Assembly: GCA_036852015.1 (NCBI GenBank)
Contig: JAANDG010000534.1
Coordinates: 38,267-102,266 of the forward strand
Length of the DNA: 64,000 bases
Reading direction: 5' to 3'
Origin: Pelodera strongyloides
Lineage: Eukaryota; Nematoda; Chromadorea; Rhabditida; Rhabditidae
A program made the position numbers and the translations under genes. Under the pieces are notes generated by a model. That model saw nothing but the letters and a program-made list of their open reading frames with translations. It did not search any database and was not told where the DNA came from. Shown piece after piece: positions 11,301-22,100 of this stretch (the first letter of the stretch is position 1; each line of letters opens with the position of its first letter).

Positions 11301-11446
11301 TGCAGTCGATTTGAATAGATATGTATAAGACGGTCGAACATCCTGCTAACTCTTTGCATCTTTATCACTGATTGTGCATCCATACGAGATAGGATATTGA
11401 TTAGAACCAGTTCGGGAAGTTCGGACAAACTACTAATAGACGACAT
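8358..11446 (-). CDS. F-box protein (putative SCF substrate receptor)
   Basis: Eight exons close in a single frame of 292 codons plus stop: 11446-11264, 10772-10620, 10461-10365, 9785-9663, 9344-9228, 9128-9061, 8644-8591 and 8441-8358 (TGA). All junctions have GT donors and AG acceptors with matching phases. Residues 7-50 form an F-box: LSELPELVLINILSRMD followed by VIKMQRVSRMFDRLI. F-box proteins bind Skp1 and bring targets to a cullin-1 ubiquitin ligase. The remaining ~240 residues contain blocks such as VASVLLDRFLSRSNIADLL and SALIIDLLNSIRLSKS that could be irregular leucine-rich repeats; I recognise no defined substrate domain. The ATG directly follows TTTGCAG, consistent with trans-splicing. 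Repeat arrays lie in the first intron and just downstream of exon 3. Confidence 0.8.
8797..8990. mobile_element. GCGAAATACCGG-family MITE, divergent copy
   Basis: The inner end blocks TTTTTGAAACGTATG and CATACGTTTCAAAACCAGC, and the right end ATATCGCTTTAA, match the family with substitutions. It lies in an intron of the F-box gene. Confidence 0.6.
10085..10315. repeat. GC-rich inverted-repeat element, copy 1
   Basis: CACCATCGCCGCACACAAA at the left is mirrored by TTTGTGCGCGGCGATGGCG at the right. The middle is rich in GCGCC and GTGCGCCATAT. A second copy lies at 26806-26970, so this is a dispersed element and not an exon, although both strands are partly open. Confidence 0.6.
10970..11240. 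repeat. short tandem repeats in the first F-box intron
   Basis: About seven copies of a TATTCAAGG-like unit (10970-11035) are followed by CGACCTA-type units. A roughly 70-bp tandem duplication then contains CTACAGTATA and ATATACTACCGTATA (about 11102 and 11173). Confidence 0.7.
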
Positions 11447-12230
11447 CTGCAAATGAAATATGTCATATCCCCAGACCCTAGTCATATGGTGGCATAGCAA
11501 AGTACTTGATGTGAGCGCCCACGGCGCCAGGCCTGAGCGACCACACCAATCGTGCGTACTCAAATTATATAAAGGTAAGTGAAATACACCCAACATACAG
11601 TATACCACCCAGCCTGCTCTGAAACATTCAACTTTTTTTTACCAATTCCCGTTTATGAACGCTGTTCTCGTGGCTATCTTTTAAAGTAAGGTGGTATGCA
11701 GCACTGTTTAACGTCAGACGAAGTCTAGACTATTCAAAACTATTCCGCAAAACTTATATCAGGAGAAACCATTGGTCGTTAGTCGTTATATTGTATACAA
11801 GGACCTGGTATCATACTAAACACGCCGAAGAGATCATTTATTAGCAAATATAACAACTTAACAAAGTGAGCAATGCTCAATGCACAGGTAGGAAATAAAT
11901 AAATAATAAATTTCACATACAATCTTTTTACGGATTCGTTCAGCTACACTGATGAAACACAGAACAACAATTCGCGAACAAAATATACACAGTTCCACCA
12001 TTCAGATATGTAAAATATACAGATTCATATTGAGATGAACAGAAAAATTAATAAAAGAGACAACCGAATTTCGTAATAAACACCAGAACATGATATACCA
12101 ATCTGCAACAAGTAAACACTTGAAACTAATAATTTAAAGTGGGGAATGTCCATCAAAAAAAGTCACAGGCATGCTAATTATAATGAACGCAAGTTACACT
12201 GAAGATGTAAACCACAAATTACTTAGAAGA

Positions 12231-15200
12231 CTAATTAGATACAAACTTGACATGACTCAGCAATTCCTTTAGTTGATCCGCCGTTCTGCCTTTGCACTCT
12301 GCTACCTAAACAGAATGTACAATCAAATACACGCGCACCTTTAGTACTGAACAAAGAGAACATCTGAATCTACCTTTGATATGGCACATAGAGCACAAAT
12401 GCATTTTACTTCAATCCGCCGGACCGCCAGCCTATTCATCAACTTTTATATTCCTAGTCACAATGCGTTACAAAACTAAGGCGTCAGATTGTGGTGGTAA
12501 CAATATGTTATTTTATGATACAGATTGCATTTACTATTCCTGATCACTAAGTAAAAATAAAAATAAAGATATTATATATAGCCAACCTCCAAAATTATCG
12601 ATTCCATATTGTCTTCTGTGATGATCTCACCTAAACAGAGACATATTTAGAGGACCGCAAGTGTCCCCAGAAAGAAGGCACAACAAAATATGAAATAAAG
12701 AAAGTTACGATAGTGAACAAATAATCCAAGAGATAAAAACAGGCATTATATCACAAAACGATAATTTCGTCTTGACTCTTTAGCCTACAAAAAGAATGTC
12801 ACAAACTAGAAGGTTAAAAACAATGTAGTACGTAATAAGTACAATCACGTACCTGTGGGTAAAACAGCGCCCTGAAGTTTACTTCCGATTTGCTTCAACC
12901 AATTCTGAAGAGTGCTTTCAACCTCATACTCGCTACCTAAATATAATGAATAATCAACAACAAAATGCGTCTCGCAATTACAAAATCCATAGGCTCAAAC
13001 TCAGCTCAAAATAATAGCTCAAAATATCAGTGCAAAATAATGAAAAAATAAATATCATTTTCATTTCAACCCAAACTGATCAATCAGTAGTTACCTGTCA
13101 ATCTATCAACATTCCATGATCTACATACACTATAGTCACGTGTACTGTACCAGAAATCAATTACAGAGCGACCTCCTACCGTAGCACTGACCACTTAATG
13201 TCCGAAGTATAGTGTTCAACGGGAAAAAAGCCATACGCCCCCCCCCCCCCCACTAAGGTAACTGTGTAATTCATCGTAACTGGTAACCTACCAGAACTGT
13301 GCAACTCGTTCTCTAATCGGTGAATATTCTTCTTCAGTGAGTTTTGTTCGCTTTCCGCAATTCCAATCGATCGACGAATATTTCGTAAATCGGCTTCACG
13401 CTCTGAAAAAATGAACCATGAACTCTCAAATGGTTCGCTCCCTTTTTGAAGCAGAAAGCACACATTTCCTAGAAACACAACTTCTAGGTAGCGTAAGTTC
13501 TTAAGTGTTACACTAATTCCAAACACTGAAAGTACCAACTTACGTCGATTGTACTCGATAAACTGCTGAGAGAAAATGGGGACATCGGTATTCTCCACCA
13601 TTTGGTTGCTTAATGAAGAATACACGGAGGTAGAAGGGCCGGAGGAAAGGCGACTCTGGAAATAAGCATCGTGCAAATACCTAGAAGTTGAACAAAACAT
13701 AGTAATACACCGAGCACGCGTGGTGGACTTAGGTCCAGGTTTATAAGTGATGAAAAAGTGTAAGTAACTGATTGTTCAGACTTACGATAGCATTATAATA
13801 CCAACTGCAGTTCGAACTCGACACAAAAAAAACAGTAAAGTGTGAGTGTTTTAAACAAATATTGTTTTCCTCGTGCCTAAGAGCAGAAAAAGGGATAACA
13901 TATATGTGTCGGCTGCTGTACCATATATTGGTCTACATGCACCATGCACGAAAAGATCCTACGCAGGAAAACATATCTTAAGATAACAAAACAGACACAA
14001 CGAAAGATATATGAACAATAAAGCATACCTGATGAATCCTCTTCCTATTTCCTCCACTCATCGCACTTTGCAACGTTTCCAATTCGTCGGTGTTCAACTT
14101 GAGAATTGCTTCCTCGCTTGCCTAAACGAAGTAAAAAGTTAATCGTCTTCGATAAAAAAAATACAACAACCCGACTCCGACAAGGCGAGACTTCTCTGAC
14201 AAGTTACAGACGAAGCTCGGGTACCCGGTACCACCATATTTATCAATATTCCCCTTTTTCACTATTGGACCCACATCCACTAGATTAATCCATGTATATA
14301 TCCGCCACAAAGCGTTTGGTACCAATTCAAATTCAGATACCTAGCCCAGTTATAGAGGGTGTCAGCCCTTCTTATATAGTAAACAGCAAGGATCACGAAA
14401 TCGAAAGTAAGCATCTAGCAATCTACAATATAGCATCTAGCACAGCAATCACATTCGTGTCATAGGTCTGGTTCTTGTAGCACCCCAAAACCAAACAAAC
14501 AAACAAGACCCCATCCCCATAATTGGAAGTGGAAGAATCGATAGTTAAAGGGAATATGCAGGCTCTTTTTGAAGTTAAGCTGTGTTAATAGAATGCGTGT
14601 TCCCCATTAAGGAAACAACAAAAAAAGTTGTCAAACGTTTCCCAGTTAAAAGAAAATGATTTTCAAAGTTCACCTTTCCATAGTAAACGCGTTTACTGAA
14701 ACCCTGGCTTACCGCCAGTGTCAATGGAGCAAATTTCAACTTTGCATGCGGATATCGGCAAATAGCAAGATTCAATACGCAGGGCATGCAAATTCGAATT
14801 TACATATTCAGTCGTCTATTTAATGCATGTCTGGTATGGAAACGCCAGTTACGTGTTTTTTTTTGCGCATTTTGACTGCATACATATTCGCTTTAACAAC
14901 ATCTCAAAGTCTGATCAACATATCCACTATCCACACTAGGAACTAGGAATAGCGACAAGCAAATATGCAAAATCATAAATCGGAAAATAAAGTTTTTCAA
15001 AGTGACACTGAATTAGCATAGTACAATTAAAGAATCAGAAACGTAAAGGAAAGGCCTGCATACCTGATCGGTTGGCAATCCAGCCTGTCGGAACAGCTTT
15101 CTCTGCTTCATTACCAGTGTCTTTTTCACTAAATAAACATATACTAGGGTAAGACTATACTTTACAACGTAAAGTTAAACAAATCCACACAAAAAGGATA

Positions 15201-17159
15201 ATGCGAAAATAATAGTTTTCATTAAAGTTAATCTGTTATAATATAATGTAAATGCCGTGTAAAACATGGGCCTCATTTCAATAACAAAATACAAAAATAG
15301 GGCATATAGGGGATTCAAGATTCAACGTCAAATGCTCAGTGCATTATGCCTTGCAATTTTACCTTTTGGATAAAGAAACGTTGAGCTGCTCAAACATATC
15401 CGAGGGACAACAGTTTCACAAAAGGCAATTAGACTAATTAAAAAAAAACGAACGAGCAAATTCATAGTAGCTGGGCGTCTTCCTGTACGTCTCCATCTCC
15501 CTCTCATAGGTGGCCCGTTCCTCAGTTGCTTCATCAATGAATACCTGAAGAGGCAGAAGAGTGAAAGAGATAATTAATGGAAATTACTCTCGTCATTCAC
15601 AATTATAGCCTAACCATACTTATATACAAAGTTTCAAACGTATCATAAGAAATTCACATAATATGAAACAATTGCATATGCATACCTCGATATTGAGCTG
15701 TGACACTCTTTTTATACCCGAACACGAAAATTTGCATTTCGTAACGCACATCGGTATGCAAATTAGGCTACAGTTACTCTTTTATATAATAAGATAGCGT
15801 CCCCGATTGTCTTACCACTATCACCATACGTAAACCACACAAAGAACTCAGGGGCGGACTACTAAAATACACGTTACACCCAGCATTTATTACAAATGTA
15901 TGAAACATGGAACTATATAAGCGTGCTGCACAAAAATAACACTCTTTTCACTTCACGTGTACCGTCTACCATGGTTCGTCTAATCCAGAATAAATACACG
16001 AGTAATTTGATTGTATAATCAAAGTAAAATCAAGTAAAATTGTATAATCAAATAATCAAGTAAAATGAGTACCTGTCTCTCGTCATCACTCAACTTCTGC
16101 CACTCGCCCGCCAAGGCGACGTTTATTCCCGATTGATCGGCACCTTGATTACGGGTACCGTACTTTCCACGGTTTGTACTGGAAAACATAAAAGCAGTGA
16201 CTAACACTTGTGGATAATTGACAACCACTGACCTGATAAAGTCAGTTATGCAAAATACAAAAAAAAAGAAGTACATAAATCACAGAATGCACCTACACTA
16301 CTCTACTTCCCCAGTGTGGGAATAATATGTTATAGTATACATAGGACATGTTAACTCCGCGTTGACACTACAACATTGGCTAGCCAACTTACAAACAACA
16401 AACACTACCAAGTGACAATAAATGCAATAATAGAAAAAGGAAATGACGAATCGGTAAACAATGTTGCTGATGGGAAAGTGAAATCTACCTCAAAAAGAGC
16501 ACATATGCACTGCGGGGCCGTCGTGGGGCTTGTGGGTCTTCAAGCTTCACCCAGGTCCGGCCAGTTGAGTTTGTGCGCTAGAAAAACGAGAAGATAAAGA
16601 GAGGACAAAACACTCCTTCACAATCTGAGCATCAGAGATTACTGTAAGCTGCACAATGTAGAGAATCCTTTTCTTAATACAGTACGCGTGCACGATCGTA
16701 TGACTTCGCACAATCTGAACCCATCATTTGATCCGCTCGACGACTCACTCAACTCACGTTGGGATTGATCGGAAATCCAACCAGCGGATTTACGTTACCC
16801 GTCCACTACGCTGACACAACCAAATCAAGAAACCTACTCTCTTCCCCTTGTATCTGCGTCGTTTCTTCTTTGAAGGATCGGTATCAGACTCGTCTGATCC
16901 CACACTTCCTTCCCTTTCGGCGTTAGTTTCTTCATCCTCAGACTTCACGAAACTCTAAATAAATAAAATCAACCACAAAGAATGGAAGTATGTTATTCAA
17001 AGTTGACCGTAACACTTTTCGTCAAGTCCAACACTATTTCAAAATAACCGAGAATTCAAATGTTACATCGTTCAGATCGTCGACCACTCCTTGCCCGCTC
17101 TCCACTCTGCGTGTGGCATCCATGTAACGACGTAAGATTTCATCCAAAGATACTGGCAT
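12231..17159 (-). CDS. HMG20: HMG20A/HMG20B-like HMG-box protein
   Basis: Twelve exons: 17159-17067, 16954-16838, 16805-16758, 16178-16073, 15544-15454, 15128-15064, 14121-14029, 13680-13544, 13402-13292, 12936-12853, 12630-12587 and 12305-12231 (TAG). An acidic, lysine-rich N-terminus (DDLND, DPSKKKRRRYKGKR) precedes one HMG box: NPLVGFPINPN, then VALAGEWQKLSDDERQ, VFIDEATEERATYEREME and TYRKT. Then come DVPIFSQQFIEYNR, which matches a conserved HMG20 block, a coiled coil (READLRNIRRSIGIAE) and a short helical tail. HMG20A/B proteins work with the LSD1-CoREST histone demethylase complex. Length near 355 residues fits the family. The frame does not close at 16758/16178 or 14029/13680, where two extra bases are needed each time. 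Small unseen exons, a non-GT donor or assembly errors are possible. About 785 bp separates it from the F-box gene. Confidence 0.8.
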
Positions 17160-17239
17160 ATCGTCTCTCTACAAAGACAAGCACTTTAAAGCAGGAAAGT
17201 AGACTAAATCCAAAAAGGACGTATACAACAAAAATCTAT

Positions 17240-18159
17240 GGTGCTCCTTTACTTGGGGGGGGGCAGTCAAAATTTTTTTAATACTGGCTTCTGAGGGCTC
17301 AAACTTCGCACATAGAGGGGTAATCGATCACGACAAATCGATTGGTGATAAAATTATCGATCGTCGATCATCTATTTATTGATTTTTTCTTATTTTTCAA
17401 ATTTACCCTTTTCTGGCCAATTTTACCGTTTTTGCCCCTAATTTTGTCCTTTCAAGTGGGAGGCTAATCTGGAGAAGGAATAATCAATGATTGGTCCATG
17501 GGAAGGTGCCAACATTGCCTATGGCAAAGTGGGAGGGTAGAGCTACGCATAAGTACACGGATCGATCAGCCCAATCATTTTTTGTGTTACCCAATCAGTC
17601 ATTCTCTTCTTGCTTTGTTTTTGCGGAGTAATCTGTGGAGTATTTTGAAGGGAAAGCTTAGAGGCCCCGCAAGGGATACAATACAACAACGAGTTCATCG
17701 ACGAACTGTTCATTGAAGAATTGTGGAAATTGGAATTTAAGGGCGAAAGCCTCATGTACAAATTCTGGGATGTCGCCGCCCAACTAACTCTACCCTACGA
17801 CGTAGAAACGCCGCCGGCCTTCGATTGCTTTTGTATGTTCGCATGTTCGCATGTGTGCATGTTGCACTGCACAAAGCACAGCGAATGATAATGCTAAGTT
17901 TTCTGTTTACGCTTATGTGCAACGGAAATTGGAGGAGAAAGGACAAAAACGGTAAAATTAGTGGCAAAAACGGTAAAATTGGCCATAAAAGGGTAAATTT
18001 GAAAAATAAGAAAAAAATCAATAAATAGATGATCGACGATCGATAATTTTATCACCAATCGATTTGTCGTGATCGATTACCCCTCTATGTGCGAAGTTTG
18101 AGCCCTCAGAAGCCAGTATTAAAAAAATTTTGACTGCCCCCCCCAAGTAAAGGAGCACC
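17240..18159. mobile_element. hAT-like foldback element with ~220-bp inverted repeats
   Basis: The left arm starts GGTGCTCCTTTACTTGGGGG and runs to about 17460; its reverse complement occupies about 17940-18159. Eight bases, AAATCTAT, flank the element on both sides (17232-17239 and 18160-18167), a target duplication length typical of hAT transposons. The ~480-bp centre encodes no transposase I recognise. It does hold an 80-codon open stretch (17649-17888) without an early ATG, described separately. It lies upstream of the HMG20 gene, between it and pri-2. Confidence 0.85.
17649..17888 (+). other. open, protein-like stretch inside the hAT-like element
   Basis: One plus-strand frame is open for 79 codons, from just after a TGA to a TGA. 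It contains NNEFIDELFIEELWKLEFKG and MYKFWDVAAQLTLPYDVETP, which has the composition of a folded protein rather than of random AT-rich DNA. The only early ATG is internal. An AG at 17649-17650 could serve as an acceptor. It may be a transposase remnant or a captured host exon. I do not recognise it. Confidence 0.35.
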
Positions 18160-18275
18160 AAATCTATTATGGTTGTAGAGGACATCATAAGCGAATAAAG
18201 AGGACATATGTCAGATTTGCTCGATAAAATACTTTTCCGATCAGCATCAGCGTAATACGGGATAGCAGATCCACA

Positions 18276-18545
18276 AATCACATAAATTCCGGTCCGTTCG
18301 GACTGTTAAAACGCTTAATTCATAAATACTTCAGCCTTACAATTAGCAAAAGTTTGGGGTGGCATGAAAATACAATCCAATTCCGCGCAGCGCAAATCAC
18401 ACGAATCACGAAGCACAAATCACATAATTCCGGTCCGTTCTGCAGGCTTCAAAAGGACCGTTAAAACGATTAATTAATAAAAACTTCAGGCTTACAATTA
18501 GCATGTTTGAGATGGGATGAAAATACAGCACAATTCCGCACCTTT
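18276..18545. repeat. tandem duplication of ~140 bp
   Basis: Two adjacent copies share CAAATCACATAA, ATTCCGGTCCGTTC, GTTAAAACG and ACTTCAG-CTTACAATTAGCA. The second begins near 18414. From 18546 to 19120 I see only AT-rich spacer. Confidence 0.7.
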
Positions 18546-19121
18546 GCCGCACGGTCCTCTCTCACGAGAGATATGAGAGAAAAAGATGGAACATTTGCGG
18601 AACTACGGTAGAAGGACCAGAATCTTTGAGGCCGAGCCATACGTATATTAGATTACAAAATAGACAAAATAAATATAGTTATGGGATACCAAAGAGCACC
18701 CACATCCCACAAAAAAAAACAATCTACCGAATATCGAATCTTTATTCTTTCTCATAAACAATACACCTCCAGAACGCATTCACATGATTACCACAAAAAA
18801 GTACATTATTGTAAAACAACTTAAAATTGTTCCAGCAAAAAAACTATGGATTCAATGCAAATCGAATTTCACCCGATCAAATAACGGAAATAATTACATC
18901 AATTACATCAAATAATCTAGATCCTCGCTCTCAAACGAAAACCGTTACTAATGAATACCTTGCAAATAGTAAATCTATCCGCGCTACAATAAACAGTCAC
19001 GAGGCAGGTATGTGTAATGTTGTTAAAAATCAATTCCCCAATCCAAGCGCATAGCACAACCAAGTGAACAAAGTGTAAAAAAACAATAGTCCAAAGTATG
19101 GTGTCAAGATTTTCCAATACA

Positions 19122-22100
19122 TTATTCTTCATCAAAACTATCATCTGGATCTTGGGAACCAGATGGAACAACAGGGACCTGCTGGACAGCGATAGAAGTG
19201 ACGAGCTTCACTTCTTCAGAACCACGCTTTCCGTTGACAACCTGAATAATTAGTATAAGAATCTTATTACATAAAGGAGAAGAGTTTACTGTTTTTGTTC
19301 GAAGAAGTGTGTGAGCGCACATTTGCATCTTGCAGAAGTTGCATTGTTGCATAGATTTCAGGCACCACATGAATACCCACAATTTTCATGCGTGAAATGG
19401 GTAAGGCCGAAGGCCGATCCCACCCCACATCCAGTCAGAGAAGAGTCCGAAATTCAAAAATGCAAATTAGCGTCCGATAGTCTGATAGCATCAGAAGTGT
19501 GATCAGTGATATTGAGCTTCCTTTTGCACATAGAGGTTTCACTAAGAAATAAATAAAAATACTCTAAAGACCGAACCTGCTGTGACAATTCGTAGAATTG
19601 ATTTGGATGTGTAATCGCTTGTCCAAGTCCTCCCTCTGCCATCTGATGGCTGAATTCAAAGTGTCTGGTACACGCCTTGTCGAACTGACTCTTCCCCACC
19701 ATTGTCACAATCTAGAAGGGATGACGAGTTTACAATTTGTAAATTGGAGTGGATCAATATAAGTACACAAGTATCATTTCATCATTTCACTAAACACCGC
19801 AGCATAGAATAAACTTTTCTGGACAACACAGATGCCGTTACATACAAAGTATAAGTGTACAATTCGGCACGTGAATAAAATCTAACTTGTACATTTCAGC
19901 GAAAATATACCGAAAAGAGAACACACTATAAATTTTGTCCTACATCCCACAATATCGGTCATTTCATCGATGAGACTGTAAGGCAACAAACATATGTAAT
20001 AGAAATAAAAATCGTAAGATGACGAATTCACTGACCATATCAACCTGTTGTTTGTTGAGGCCTTCCTTCTGCAATCGTTGCGCGAGTAGTTTCGGTTCAC
20101 TGTGCTTGTACGGACAACCTGATTGAGTTATTAATAAAATACAGTAAGTGTAAACTGTAAACCAAACTATGCACATTTACACAAGTGAAAAAAATAATTG
20201 GCGTTGCCCTTTACCGCACAGGCGGCGTGGATACACACGAAGCATCAAACGAATCTTGCTCAAAAACAATAGATTTGCTAAAAACGACTCTCAAAATAAC
20301 ATTTATTACGAAAACAAAATGTCTTACCATGACAATCGTGTGTTGTTGGAGCTGCTCCCAGAATAATTGCAGAACAAGGGAGAGCCGGATAATCCATCCG
20401 ACGGCCTTCCTTACCGTACATATGACGAATATTGTAGGCGTATTGTTTTTCAAACTAAAACAAAAAAGCAGACATGCTTACAATCAATTGATCGAAAATA
20501 CGCCCACATATTCGATATCATACACTTTCGTTCACAGAGCATTTATAGATAATAAAATCGAATATTTAAAGCAAAATACCGGCCGGTTTTTGAAACGCAC
20601 TGCGTACACCTGCTTTCTTATGCAGCATATGCAAATGAGAAAAAATTAGAATAAAAACTAAACCCCAATTAGACCCCACTTTACATAAATGCACATTCAT
20701 GCAAGTACTTGAGATGTGTTTCAAAAACCGGCTGGTATTTCGCTTCAAGCAAAAACAAAGCAAGCAATAATTATCAAAGCTCAAAAAGTAGCACACCTTT
20801 TCAGAGTCGATCTTCTTGGTGAATTCCTCCCTCATAAACATCATCGCCTCATCCAACGACAGTCCGATTGCCTTCAGGAAGAGGCCGTATTGCTAAAATT
20901 GAGCGGTTGCAGCATTTGTAGTGATTGGATAATTTGGGTGATAAACGGTAATGGAAATATGCCTCAATGTAGTAATTTGACATCGCTCAACCATCAACCT
21001 TTCGCAAGTCCAACGCTTCATATAAAAGGCGCGAAACATTGAAACCTGTGCTCACTCTACTACAGGGTTTGTGACGAACCCAAATCTACCATCACCCAAA
21101 TCTTAAAAAGTAAACGAAATGGTGTAATGCACTTATAAAATGATGGTAATCTAGTCATGGAAACTAAGCAATAGATCACTGTACCCTTCTGGCTCCATGT
21201 CTCAAGTGATGATCAATCCGGAAACGATGGTGGATGGTTTTCATACACAAGGGGAACGATGAGGCACACAACTGGAATATAAATGCTCTTTAAAGGACCG
21301 CAGTCACTACAAATTCGTATTTTTTATTCGCTTTTCATTAATTGTTCAAGTATGTGAAGAAAACGACGATTCCAGCGCCAAAGTACGGCAAAACGAACTC
21401 AGGGAGAGAAATCCCTGTTGATGACTTTTACTTATATACCGTAGTTTATAATTGCCCGTATAGAGTTTCATAATAAATACCCTGCAGTGATAAACCACGC
21501 GCCAGGTGTAACACTGCAGGCTGTTCACTCTCCAAGTACCCCTGGCAATTGCATATATGCACCGGCGTCGGTCATTTATCAAAACTCATTCTCATTGATT
21601 TCTCTCCCTGAGTTCCATTTTATGTGGATTTTTATGGGCTGCATATTGTTTTATAAATCTGCTTGCATCTAATAAAAATCGAATAAAAAAGTTAATTTTG
21701 AAGTGACTGCCTTCCTTTAAAGCGAAATACAGGCCGGTTTTTGAAACGCATCGTACAAATCTGAATTCTTACGTATTTATGCTAATTTGCTCGATTTTTT
21801 ATTCTAATTTATGTTCCTTTGCAGAAGCTGCATAATAATGTTGGTGTACTCAATGTGTTTCAAAAACCGGCCGGTATTTCGCTTTAACTGTGGTAAACCA
21901 AAACACTAATGCAATCTTACAAGAAGGACAAGACTTGGTCACAGTCACTTGGCCTAATCATAAGTCAAATGCTAACTTGATTCTTACAAATCCGCAAGGA
22001 CATAGCAATCCGAAAGCAGAACTAACCGAAACTACCGTACCTTGTCAATCATAAACTACCGCACCTTGTCAATTATAAACTACCGTACCTTATCAAGCAT

